Shown piece after piece: positions 1-7,260 of a DNA stretch of 18,127 bases (position 1 is its first letter; the number at the start of each line of letters is the position of its first letter). A model generated the notes under the pieces. The model did no database searches. It was not told the origin of the DNA and worked only from the letters and a program-made list of their open reading frames with translations. Location of the stretch: the NCBI GenBank assembly GCA_947629845.1, contig CANRFD010000021.1, positions 1-18,127 on the forward strand, given 5' to 3'. Origin of the DNA: an uncultured Clostridia bacterium. Its GTDB lineage: Bacteria; Bacillota; Clostridia; Christensenellales; Borkfalkiaceae. The position numbers were made by a program, and so were the translations under genes.

Positions 1-848
1 CCATGCAGCAGCAGGACTTCGAGGGGCTCTTCGAGGCGCTCGGCGGCCAGCCCGTCACCATCCGTTTCCTCGATCCTCCGCTCCACGAGTTCGTTCCCAC
101 CGAGGAGGAGGACATCGCGGCGCTCGCAAAGGCGCAAAAGAAGACGGTCGCGCAGATCAAGCAGATCATCTCCGACCTGCACGAGTTCAACCCGATGATG
201 GGTCACCGCGGCTGCCGCCTCTGCGTCACCTATCCCGAGATCGCCGTCATGCAGACCAAGGCCGTCATGAAGGCCGCCATCGCCGTTGCGAAGCGGCACA
301 AGGATTGGAAGGTCGTGCCCGAGATCATGATCCCGCTCACCGGCGAAGTCAAGGAGTTCAAGTTCGTCAAGGACATCGTCGTAAAGACGGCGGAAGAGGT
401 CATCAAGTCCAAGCACAAGAAGATCAAGTACGAAGTGGGTACCATGATCGAGATCCCGCGCGCGGCGCTCACCGCCGACCAGATCGCGAAAGAGGCAGAC
501 TTCTTCTGCTTCGGCACCAACGACCTGACCCAGATGACCTTCGGCTTCTCCCGCGACGACGCAGGCAAGTTCCTGAAGGCCTACTACGAGAACAAGATCT
601 ATGAGAGCGATCCGTTTGCGCGCCTCGATACGACAGGCGTCGGCAAACTCATGGAGATGGCGGTGAAGATGGGCAAGAAGGCGAACAAGAAACTGCACTG
701 CGGCATCTGCGGCGAACACGGCGGCGATCCTTCGTCCATCGAGTTCTGCCACGCCATCGGGCTCAACTATGTTTCCTGCTCGCCGTTCCGCGTTCCCACG
801 GCACGCCTTGCGGCTGCGCAAGCCAACATCAAAAATCCCCGCAAATAA
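1..848 (+). CDS. ppdK: Pyruvate, phosphate dikinase, C-terminal part (5' truncated by window edge)
   Basis: This is the PEP/pyruvate-binding TIM-barrel end of pyruvate, phosphate dikinase, which interconverts pyruvate, ATP and phosphate with PEP, AMP and pyrophosphate in the cytosol. The reading frame is open to the window edge, and the ATG at 3 is internal because the family is about 870-890 residues and only 281 are present. Numbering from that ATG, I see the RFLDPPLHEF segment (residues 21-30), the MIEIPRAAL strand with Glu150, GTNDLTQM (171-178) with acidic metal-ligand positions, and the hallmark CGICGEHGGDP (233-243), whose second Cys (236) is the expected catalytic acid/base. The ending SPFRVPTARLAAAQA is typical of PPDK and distinguishes it from PEP synthase. 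The stop is TAA at 846-848. A GC-rich hairpin without a U-tract follows. Confidence 0.96.
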   Translation, partial: MQQQDFEGLFEALGGQPVTIRFLDPPLHEFVPTEEEDIAALAKAQKKTVAQIKQIISDLHEFNPMMGHRGCRLCVTYPEIAVMQTKAVMKAAIAVAKRHKDWKVVPEIMIPLTGEVKEFKFVKDIVVKTAEEVIKSKHKKIKYEVGTMIEIPRAALTADQIAKEADFFCFGTNDLTQMTFGFSRDDAGKFLKAYYENKIYESDPFARLDTTGVGKLMEMAVKMGKKANKKLHCGICGEHGGDPSSIEFCHAIGLNYVSCSPFRVPTARLAAAQANIKNPRK

Positions 849-854
849 GTCCCC

Positions 855-870
855 GCGGCGCTCTCGCCGC
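855..870 (+). terminator. GC-rich hairpin after ppdK, weak terminator candidate
   Basis: GCGGCG (855-860), loop CTCT, CGCCGC (865-870) forms a perfect 6-bp stem seven bases after the ppdK stop. No U-tract follows, so intrinsic termination is doubtful. It may instead stabilise the mRNA 3' end. Confidence 0.35.
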
Positions 871-886
871 ACAAAGTGACGTAAAT

Positions 887-913
887 CCCCCTTTCTCCTG
901 TCGAGGAAGGGGG
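887..913. other. Long inverted repeat in the ppdK-protease intergenic region
   Basis: CCCCCTTTCTC (887-897) can pair with GAGGAAGGGGG (903-913) around a 5-base loop, giving about 11 pairs including one G-U. No T-run follows on either strand, so it is not a classical terminator. It lies just upstream of a TATAAT at 923-928 and could be an operator or an RNA structure in read-through transcripts. Confidence 0.4.
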
Positions 914-922
914 GTCTGCGAA

Positions 923-928
923 TATAAT
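923..928 (+). promoter_or_regulatory. Candidate -10 box for the zinc-ribbon protease gene
   Basis: A perfect TATAAT sits about 73 bases before the ATG at 1001. The best -35 positions 17-18 bases upstream (around 899-905, overlapping the GC-rich inverted repeat) match TTGACA poorly. The promoter is therefore only partly supported. Confidence 0.4.
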
Positions 929-1000
929 AACGTTAGAAAAGCGGGCCGTTCCGCACCCCATGCCATGGACGGACGGGGCTCGTGAAAGGAGGAAAAATCT

Positions 1001-1900
1001 ATGGCGACGGTAAAATGTCTGAATTGCGGCGCCCCCTGCGATAAGGTGGGGCACAACCAGTATAAGTGCATGTTTTGCGGTTCCACGTTCGACGAGGACG
1101 ATTTCGCGACCTCCGCGTCGCCCGCGGCGGTCAAACAGCCCGTCACGGTCAAGGGCGAGAGCGGGGCGGATGTGTTCGAGAAGAACATCAACGGCATTCT
1201 CGAAATTTCCTGCTCGGGCAAACAGGGCTCGTGGGCGGGCTCGGGTTACATCATCTCGCCGCAGGGGTATGCGATCACCAACGCGCACGTCGCCGCCGAC
1301 GATACCGACGGCAGGCCGTGCCAGAGGATGATCGTTCACGTCTGCGGGCAGGATATCCCCGCCGTCGTCGTCGCCCTTGCGGACGACAGGGCAGGCAGCG
1401 GGAACGGCATCGACCTCGCGCTCATCAAACTTCTCAAAATGCCCGCCGACGCCGTCGTTCTCTCCTTCGAGCAGTCCGACGCCGTCCGCAACGGCGAACC
1501 CGTGTTCGTGATCGGCAACTCGCTCGGGCAGGGCACCTGCATCACGAGCGGCATCGTGAGCGACAAGGCGCGGAACATCCGCGGCAAGAGCTTTATCATG
1601 ACAGACTGTGCCGTCAACGGCGGCAACTCCGGCGGCCCCATCTTCAACGGAAGGGGGCGCGTGATCGGCACGATCACCCTGCAGGGGCGCTCGCACGACG
1701 GCGCGGACGCCGAGGGCATGAACTACGCCATCCCGTCCAAGACGGTGATGAACTTTTTGCAGCGGAACAACATCTCCGTCACCTGCGAGGAGGGCGAGGC
1801 GCCCGAAGAGAAGGGCGTCATTTGCCCCATCTGCGGCGGCGCGGCGATCAAGTACAGGAACGAGAACATGTGCAGCGCATGCGGTTACAGGTGGCATTGA
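1001..1900 (+). CDS. Trypsin-like (HtrA/DegP-type) serine protease domain flanked by two zinc ribbons
   Basis: The 299-residue protein has three parts. An N-terminal zinc ribbon carries CLNC and CMFC (Cys6, 9, 23, 26). A chymotrypsin-fold S1C-type protease domain (about 58-258) follows. A C-terminal zinc ribbon carries CPIC and CSAC (Cys275, 278, 291, 294). The catalytic triad is readable: His96 in TNAHV, Asp138 in GIDLALIKL, and Ser210 in NGGNSGGPIF. I see no signal peptide, transmembrane helix or PDZ domain, all usual in HtrA, so the protein is predicted cytosolic. The start is chosen by AAGGAGG at 986-992, eight bases before the ATG. It appears monocistronic, with a terminator right after the stop. 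The domain order suggests a protease recruited by zinc ribbons to a protein or nucleic-acid partner, but the substrate is unknown. The protease fold is confident and the role is not. Confidence 0.9.
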   Translation: MATVKCLNCGAPCDKVGHNQYKCMFCGSTFDEDDFATSASPAAVKQPVTVKGESGADVFEKNINGILEISCSGKQGSWAGSGYIISPQGYAITNAHVAADDTDGRPCQRMIVHVCGQDIPAVVVALADDRAGSGNGIDLALIKLLKMPADAVVLSFEQSDAVRNGEPVFVIGNSLGQGTCITSGIVSDKARNIRGKSFIMTDCAVNGGNSGGPIFNGRGRVIGTITLQGRSHDGADAEGMNYAIPSKTVMNFLQRNNISVTCEEGEAPEEKGVICPICGGAAIKYRNENMCSACGYRWH

Positions 1901-1923
1901 CCGCCCCGTAAAACCAACAAAAA

Positions 1924-1948
1924 AGCAGACCTGTGGTCTGCTTTTTTT
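1924..1948 (+). terminator. Rho-independent terminator after the zinc-ribbon protease
   Basis: AGCAGACC (1924-1931), loop TGT, GGTCTGCT (1935-1942) makes a perfect 8-bp stem running into a seven-T tract (1942-1948). Flanking A-residues can extend the stem. Confidence 0.93.
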
Positions 1949-1965
1949 AATTTACGGAACCTTGC

Positions 1966-2113
1966 GGCGGAGCGGCGGGAAGTTGGGAAGAACCCCTTCA
2001 GTCACTACATGACAGCTCCCCCAGGCGGGGGAGCCGAGGAAGCCGAGGGAGCGGCGGGGAGAATCCCTTCAGTCACTACGTGACAGCTCCCCCAGACGGG
2101 GGAGCCGAGGGAG
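1966..2113. repeat. Two tandem copies of a GC-rich hairpin-bearing intergenic repeat
   Basis: Two units spaced 71 bases apart share CCTTCAGTCACTAC, then TGACAGCTCCCCCAG, then CGGGGGAGCCGAGG, with few changes. Each contains a perfect 8-bp hairpin, GCTCCCCC / GGGGGAGC: 2015-2034 (loop AGGC) and 2086-2105 (loop AGAC). A smaller imperfect GTCACTAC..TGAC dyad lies just upstream of each. A flanking GGAGCGGCGGG stretch is repeated as well. The repeat lies between two convergent genes and abuts the stop of the ATPase gene. From memory, related sequences are dispersed in genomes of gut Clostridia, but I could not check this. No U-tract follows either hairpin. Confidence 0.85.
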
Positions 2114-2116
2114 GAT

Positions 2117-4828
2117 TTACTTCTTCTGTTCCTTGCCCTTTTCGGGCTCCAAGGGGTTCATCAGGTCGCCGAGGCGCATCAGCGCGTTGGAGACGGGGAA
2201 CGCCGCCAGGATGACGACCAGGATGTACAGTACCTGCTGGAAGTTGAGCGTCACCGTATCCCAATGGTCGTAGACGAGGTTGCCGAGCACGGGGATGGCG
2301 AGGATGACGATGGTGATGCCGAGCGAGACGGCGTAGGTCACGATGCGCAGCATGTTCAGCGGCTGCAGGATGCGGAAGAGCATGACGAGTCCGCCGAAGG
2401 TGACGGCGAGCATCATGAGCGGATTGATGAGATCGGTCAGCTTTTCGCCGATCATCTCCTGCGTGGTGAGCGCGCCCAGCCCGAAGGATTCGGGCATAAA
2501 GGTGATGCCGAGGTAGACGGCGAGCACGCACAAAATCAGGGTGATGGCGCCCGGGATACTTCGCGATAGCACATACGGGATAAATTTCCCCTTTACGCGA
2601 TCCTTATTGGGTTGCAGCGTGATGATGAAGGAGGGGAGCGCCGCCACGAGCATCTCGAAGATGAGCATGTTGTTGGTCTTGAAGAAGTACTGCGAGCGGA
2701 TGATGACGCAGAAGATGGAAAGCAGCGTGATGAACAGCGTCTTCATGATGTAGAGCGACGCCGACGACTTGATGTTGTTGATGACGCGCCTGCCTTCGAA
2801 CACGACGGAGGGGAGGTTCAGGAAGTTGTTGTCCATCAACACGAGGTGGGAGACGTTGCGAGCCGCTTCGCTGCCCGAGGCGACGGAGATGGCGCAGTCC
2901 GCCTCTTTGAGCGCGAGGATGTCGTTGACGCCGTCCCCCGTCATGGCGACGGTGTGCCCCTGCTTTTTGATGGCCTTCACGAGGATGGCCTTCTGTTCGG
3001 GCGTCACCCTGCCGAACACGGTGTAGTCGTTCGCGACGCTCTCCACCTCCAGATCGGTGAGCCCGTCGAGGGAGATGAAGCTGGAGGCGTTCTCAACGCC
3101 CACCCGCCTTGCGACTTCGGAGACGGTGACGGGGTTGTCGCCCGAGATGATCTTGATGGCGACGTCGTTGTCGCGGAACCACTTGATGGTCTCCACGGCA
3201 TCGGGGCGGATGTTGTCTGCAAGCGTGATGACGGCCGCCGGGCGGAAGAGGGAGGGGAGCCTGTCGCCGATGATCTGATTGGGCGAATAGGCGAGAATGA
3301 GCACGCGGAGCCCCGCCTGCGCGTATTGTTTGACGATCTTGTCTATTTTGGGCGGCATGGGGCGGAGCACAAATTCGGGCGCGCCCATGCAGAAGGTGCC
3401 CGTTTCCCCGAAGGAGACGGCCGACAGCTTGCGCTTGGAGGAGAAGGGCACCGTGGCGGTCGCCTGCAGCTTGCTCACCTGCCCGAAGCGATCCTTGAGC
3501 GCGATGGACGTCTGATTGTTGTCGTCGAGGGCGGCGAGCATGCTCGACATGATGTCGTCGAGCGAAAAGTCGGTATAGTTGTTGAGAAGCAGACAGTCGT
3601 TGACCGTCATGCGCCCGTCCGTGATGGTGCCCGTCTTGTCGAGGCACAGCACGTTGACGCGGGCGAGCATTTCGAGGGAATAGAGATCCTGCACGAGGGT
3701 GTGCTTCTTCGCCAGCCGCGTGACGCCGATCGCCATCGCGAGCGAGGTGAGAAGGAGCAGCCCCGAGGGGATCATGCCGATGATGACGGCGCCCGTCAGC
3801 TGGATGGATTGGTTGATGTTGTTGCCCGTCTTGTCCCAATTGATCCAGAACATCAGCGCGCCGATGACGACGATGAGCACGCCGATGACGCGGATGAAGA
3901 GGCGGATGGAGTTCATGATCTCCGACTTCGGCTTCTTGTACTTTTTGGCCTTGGACGTGAGCGAGTTGAGATAGGTGGCCTTGCCGACCTTCTCGGCGCG
4001 GACGCGGCACGAGCCGCTTGAAATAAAGGAACCCGCATAGAGGATGTCGCCCTCGTTCTTCTTTACGGGGACGCTCTCGCCCGTGAGCAGCGATTCGTTG
4101 ACCTCCACGTTTCCGTCGGCAAGTTTGCAGTCGGCGGGGACCTGCTGCCCCGTCTCGAGCAGAATGACGTCGTCAAGGACGATCTCGCGGATGGGGACCT
4201 CCGTCTTAACGCCGCCGCGCACCACCTTCGCCGTGGAGGAGATGAGCACGGAGAGCCTGTCGATCTGCTTCTTCGCCAAGATCTCCTGCACGATGCCGAT
4301 GATCAGATTGACGCCGAAGATGCCGACGAAGAGGAACTGCGAAAAGCTCGCCTGCGCAAAGATGAGCGCCACCGCGACCACGAGGCAGAGGAGGTTGAAA
4401 AAGGTGCAAAGATTGCCGATAAAAATGGCGGGATAGGATTTGGAATAGCGCTTGTTGACGTCGTTGAAGAGGAATTGGTTGAGCCGCGTTTCCACCTGCG
4501 CGGCGGAGAGCCCCTCGTCGAGGGAGGGCGTAAAGCGCTCCTCCGCGTCGGAGGGAATGTCCTTTGCCTTGCGGAATTTCTTCATGAGCGCGCGGTGCTT
4601 CTTCTTCTCGTCGCTGACGACGCCGTTATCCAGCACGCGCGAAGAGAAGCTCAACCGCTTCTTTGCGGGTGAGTCGGCAGGCTGCTCCTGCGGCTGTTCT
4701 TCGTGTGCGGCGGCGGGGACTTCCGGATGCGGCTCCTCGCGGAGTTCTTCCTGCAATTCGGCCGTCGCGCCTTGCTGCTCTTCCCCGGACGCTTCGCCGG
4801 GTTCCTTCCGATGTTTGCGTAGCAACAT
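2117..4828 (-). CDS. P-type (E1-E2) cation-transporting ATPase, PSGL-motif class
   Basis: This membrane pump couples ATP hydrolysis to ion transport through an aspartyl-phosphate intermediate. The ATG at 4828 gives 903 residues and fits the GAGGAA Shine-Dalgarno better than the GTG at 4831. In order: a hydrophilic Glu/Pro/Gln-rich extension (1 to about 105); TM1-2 (about 130-185); the actuator loop with TGES (249-252); TM3-4 containing PSGL (354-357) in place of the PEGL of calcium pumps; the phosphorylation motif DKTGT (397-401); MGAPE in the nucleotide domain (about 481-485); GDGVND (631-636); and several C-terminal helices. No CPC, CPx or heavy-metal-binding motif is present. The PSGL form resembles the Streptococcus Exp7-type group, whose substrate is unsettled, so ion specificity cannot be assigned. 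It has its own consensus promoter, divergent from serS. Confidence 0.93.
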   Translation of the reverse strand: MLLRKHRKEPGEASGEEQQGATAELQEELREEPHPEVPAAAHEEQPQEQPADSPAKKRLSFSSRVLDNGVVSDEKKKHRALMKKFRKAKDIPSDAEERFTPSLDEGLSAAQVETRLNQFLFNDVNKRYSKSYPAIFIGNLCTFFNLLCLVVAVALIFAQASFSQFLFVGIFGVNLIIGIVQEILAKKQIDRLSVLISSTAKVVRGGVKTEVPIREIVLDDVILLETGQQVPADCKLADGNVEVNESLLTGESVPVKKNEGDILYAGSFISSGSCRVRAEKVGKATYLNSLTSKAKKYKKPKSEIMNSIRLFIRVIGVLIVVIGALMFWINWDKTGNNINQSIQLTGAVIIGMIPSGLLLLTSLAMAIGVTRLAKKHTLVQDLYSLEMLARVNVLCLDKTGTITDGRMTVNDCLLLNNYTDFSLDDIMSSMLAALDDNNQTSIALKDRFGQVSKLQATATVPFSSKRKLSAVSFGETGTFCMGAPEFVLRPMPPKIDKIVKQYAQAGLRVLILAYSPNQIIGDRLPSLFRPAAVITLADNIRPDAVETIKWFRDNDVAIKIISGDNPVTVSEVARRVGVENASSFISLDGLTDLEVESVANDYTVFGRVTPEQKAILVKAIKKQGHTVAMTGDGVNDILALKEADCAISVASGSEAARNVSHLVLMDNNFLNLPSVVFEGRRVINNIKSSASLYIMKTLFITLLSIFCVIIRSQYFFKTNNMLIFEMLVAALPSFIITLQPNKDRVKGKFIPYVLSRSIPGAITLILCVLAVYLGITFMPESFGLGALTTQEMIGEKLTDLINPLMMLAVTFGGLVMLFRILQPLNMLRIVTYAVSLGITIVILAIPVLGNLVYDHWDTVTLNFQQVLYILVVILAAFPVSNALMRLGDLMNPLEPEKGKEQKK

Positions 4829-4878
4829 CACGTTTCCTCGCGCGTACTCGTGCGCACGCTGACCTTTTTCTACAGTTT

Positions 4879-4907
4879 ATTATACACAGGAAAAAGAAAA
4901 ATGTCAA
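4879..4907 (-). promoter_or_regulatory. Consensus sigma-A promoter for the P-type ATPase
   Basis: On the minus strand, TTGACA (plus-strand 4902-4907) and TATAAT (4879-4884) are separated by exactly 17 bases (4885-4901). Both hexamers match the consensus perfectly. The transcription start would fall about 45 bases before the ATG at 4828. Confidence 0.9.
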
Positions 4908-4968
4908 AAGTTCTGTCGGCGGTTTCACAATTTTTTATGGAAAGCGGCGCAATCGGAAGGGCAAAGCG

Positions 4969-4997
4969 TTGCCTTTCTGCGCGAAATAGTGTATAAT
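4969..4997 (+). promoter_or_regulatory. Promoter of the serS-exonuclease-rsmF operon
   Basis: TTGCCT (4969-4974) and TATAAT (4992-4997) are separated by 17 bases. The start would lie near 5004, giving a very short leader that begins just before the Shine-Dalgarno. A GGCAA-N4-TTGCC dyad (4960-4973) covers the -35 box. There is no T-box in front of this serS. Confidence 0.8.
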
Positions 4998-5007
4998 TGG
5001 GGAAGAA

Positions 5008-5013
5008 GAGAGG
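5008..5013 (+). promoter_or_regulatory. Ribosome binding site that fixes the serS start
   Basis: GAGAGG lies seven bases before the ATG at 5021. It favours this start over the in-frame TTG at 4997, which overlaps the -10 box and would add eight residues absent from the family. Confidence 0.8.
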
Positions 5014-5020
5014 TTTCAAC

Positions 5021-6307
5021 ATGATCGATATCGCACTGTTGCGCAGCGAGCCCGAGCTCGTGCGCGAGAATATCAGAAAAAAATTTCAGAACCAAAAGCT
5101 CGGCCTCGTGGACGAGGCGCTTGCGCTCGACGAGAAGAGGCGCGCCCTGCAGACGGAGGGAGACGCCCTGCGCGCCGCCCGCAATTCGCTGTCCAAGCAG
5201 ATCGGGGCGCTCATGAGAGAGAAGAGGGCGGAGGAGGCGAACGCCGTCCGCGCACAGGTGACGGCGAATGCCGAGCGGCTCTCCGCCATCGAAGCGGAGG
5301 CGGGCGAGGTCGCCGAAAAGCTGAAGGCGGTGATGATGCGCATTCCCAACATCATCTCCGCGGATACGCCCATCGGGAAGGACGACTCCGAAAACGTGGA
5401 ACGCAAGCGGTTTTTGGAACCCCGTGTGCCCGATTTCGAAGTTCCCTATCACCTCGACATCCTCGAAAAACTTTCGGGCATCGACATCGACAGCGCACGC
5501 CGCACGAGCGGGCAGGGGTTTTACTATCTCACCGGCGACGTGGCGCGGCTGCATTCCGCCGTTTTGACGTATGCCCGCGACTTCATGATAAATAAGGGCT
5601 TTACCTACTGCATCCCGCCCTTTATGATCCGCTCGGACGTCGTCTCCGGCGTCATGAGTTTCGAGGAAATGGACGGCATGATGTACAAGATCGAGGGCGA
5701 GGATCTGTATCTCATCGGTACCTCCGAGCACTCCATGATCGGCCGCTTCATGGGGCAGACCCTCGACGAAAAACAGCTGCCTCTGACGCTCACGAGCTAT
5801 TCGCCCTGCTTCCGCAAGGAGAAGGGGGCGCACGGCATCGAGGAGCGCGGCATCTACCGTATCCACCAATTCGAGAAGCAGGAGATGATCGTCATCTGCA
5901 AGCCCGAGGAGAGCGAGATGTGGTACGAGAGGATGTGGAACTATACGGTGGAGCTCTTCGTCTCCATGGGCATTCCCGTCCGCCAGCTCGAGTGCTGCTC
6001 GGGCGACCTCGCCGATCTCAAATACCGCAGCTGCGACGTGGAGGCATGGTCGCCCCGCCAGAAGAAGTACTTCGAGGTGGGCTCCTGCTCCAATCTCACC
6101 GACGCGCAGGCAAGGCGGCTGAACATCCGCTATAAGACGGAGAAGGGCAACGCGTTTGCGCACACGCTCAACAACACCGTCGTGGCGCCGCCCCGCATGC
6201 TCATCGCGTTTCTCGAAAACCACCTCCGCGCCGACGGCGGCGTGGACATCCCCGAAGTGCTCCGCCCCTACATGGGCGGGAAGAGCGAGATCGTTCCGCA
6301 AAAGTGA
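5021..6307 (+). CDS. serS: Serine--tRNA ligase (class II)
   Basis: This cytosolic enzyme charges tRNA-Ser (and tRNA-Sec where present) with serine. The 428-residue length is normal. The N-terminal MIDIALLRSEPELVREN is typical, followed by the tRNA-binding coiled-coil arm (about 30-108). The class II core follows: LIGTSEHSMIG (231-241), motif 2 with CFRKEKGAHG and YRIHQFEKQE (about 263-288), and motif 3 around HTLNNTVVAPPRMLIAFLEN (381-400) with the invariant motif 3 Arg392. The common bacterial form reads TAEVP and NGSGLAxGR at these places. The TSEH and NNTVVAPPR versions recall archaeal or other atypical SerRS, as far as I can judge by memory. It is the first gene of a three-gene operon. 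Its TGA overlaps the next gene's GTG. Confidence 0.97.
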   Translation: MIDIALLRSEPELVRENIRKKFQNQKLGLVDEALALDEKRRALQTEGDALRAARNSLSKQIGALMREKRAEEANAVRAQVTANAERLSAIEAEAGEVAEKLKAVMMRIPNIISADTPIGKDDSENVERKRFLEPRVPDFEVPYHLDILEKLSGIDIDSARRTSGQGFYYLTGDVARLHSAVLTYARDFMINKGFTYCIPPFMIRSDVVSGVMSFEEMDGMMYKIEGEDLYLIGTSEHSMIGRFMGQTLDEKQLPLTLTSYSPCFRKEKGAHGIEERGIYRIHQFEKQEMIVICKPEESEMWYERMWNYTVELFVSMGIPVRQLECCSGDLADLKYRSCDVEAWSPRQKKYFEVGSCSNLTDAQARRLNIRYKTEKGNAFAHTLNNTVVAPPRMLIAFLENHLRADGGVDIPEVLRPYMGGKSEIVPQK

Positions 6308-7260
6308 AATTTGTATTCTTTGATATCGAATGTGCGTGCGTCTTTAAGAACGTCGCCAAAATATGCGCCTTCGGATACGTCGTCACGGACGAGGAGTTCA
6401 ACGTCCTCGTGCGCGAGGACATTTTGCTCAACCCCAAGGGCAAGTTCCATCTCACCGACCGCAAGGGCGGCGAGGGCATCGTGCTTCCCTACGAGTACGA
6501 GGACTTCAAAAAGTACCCCGCCTTCCCCGCCGAGTACAGGCGCATCAAGGCGCTCCTCGAGGACAGGGACGCCATCATTTTGGGGCACGCGACGCTCAAC
6601 GACGTCAATTATCTCAATTTGGAGACCAAGCGGTATAAATTGCCCTCCTTCCGCTTCGATTGGCACGACACGCAGTTCTTCTGGATGAACACCGAGAAGA
6701 AGTTCGGGCAGCAGCTCGGGCTGGGCGCGATGGCGGAGGCGCTGGGGGTGGACTTCGTTCCTCACCGCGCCGTGGACGACGCATACGCCACCATGCGCGT
6801 GTGCGAAGCGCTGTGCCGCCGCGAGGGCACGGGGCTGCAGGGGCTCATCGGCAAGTACCGCATCCGCGCGGGCAGGCTGGAGAATTATCAGATCAGGCAG
6901 CCCTATTCCGCGGGACTCAAGAGCTATATCGAGGAGAGGGACGAACAGCGCGAGGCGCACCACCGCGCGCACGAACAGTTCTACCGCTACGTCAACAAGT
7001 ACATGCACCGCCGCGCCAAGGGCGGCAGCCTCGAGGGCAAGGTGTTCTGCTTCTCCAAGGACGTCGAGGACGAGGTGGAGATCTCGCTGAAGCTCTTGCA
7101 GGCGATCTTCGCTTCGGGCGGGCAGTACACCTCGCACCCCGGCGAGTGCAACGTGTACATCGCGCGGGGCGAGGGCGGCGTGCGCTTCCAGAACGCCATG
7201 GCGGGCGGGGCGGCGTTTGTTCCGCTCGACTCCATCCGCGGCAGTCTGGAGGGGATATGA
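6304..7260 (+). CDS. DEDDh-family 3'-5' exonuclease with BRCT-like C-terminal region
   Basis: The 318-residue protein begins with a DnaQ/PolC-epsilon-type exonuclease fold (about 1-172). The four acidic residues and general base of the DEDDh family are visible: Asp7 and Glu9 in FFDIEC, Asp100 in GHATLNDVNYL, and His154 with Asp159 in HRAVDDA. Residues about 175-240 form a charged linker rich in Arg, Glu and His. Residues about 243-318 (LEGKVFCFSKDVE, a GG turn, then CNVYIARG) resemble a BRCT module. The substrate may be DNA or RNA and cannot be read from the sequence. The GTG start at 6304 overlaps the serS TGA, and its own stop overlaps the next ATG, so translation is probably coupled. No Shine-Dalgarno is seen close to the GTG. 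The exonuclease call is firm and the BRCT call tentative. Confidence 0.88.
   Translation: MKFVFFDIECACVFKNVAKICAFGYVVTDEEFNVLVREDILLNPKGKFHLTDRKGGEGIVLPYEYEDFKKYPAFPAEYRRIKALLEDRDAIILGHATLNDVNYLNLETKRYKLPSFRFDWHDTQFFWMNTEKKFGQQLGLGAMAEALGVDFVPHRAVDDAYATMRVCEALCRREGTGLQGLIGKYRIRAGRLENYQIRQPYSAGLKSYIEERDEQREAHHRAHEQFYRYVNKYMHRRAKGGSLEGKVFCFSKDVEDEVEISLKLLQAIFASGGQYTSHPGECNVYIARGEGGVRFQNAMAGGAAFVPLDSIRGSLEGI

Noticed and set aside
1993..2110. The repeat pair as a CRISPR array.
   Set aside because: There are only two units, the palindrome fills much of each unit, the intervening sequence is itself partly repeated, and no cas genes are present.
2612..4021. A 469-codon open frame opposite the P-type ATPase.
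   Set aside because: It has low-complexity Asp/Glu/Arg/His composition and no ribosome site, and the other strand encodes every P-type ATPase motif.
4925..6301. A 458-codon minus-strand open frame over serS.
   Set aside because: It is the mirror of a clear SerRS gene, with His/Ala/Val-rich sequence and no recognisable domain.
6660..7256. A possible N-terminal extension of RsmF by about 199 residues.
   Set aside because: The extra part is the exonuclease gene read in another frame and is Arg-rich. The ATG at 7257 has its own GGAGGGG and gives the family length.
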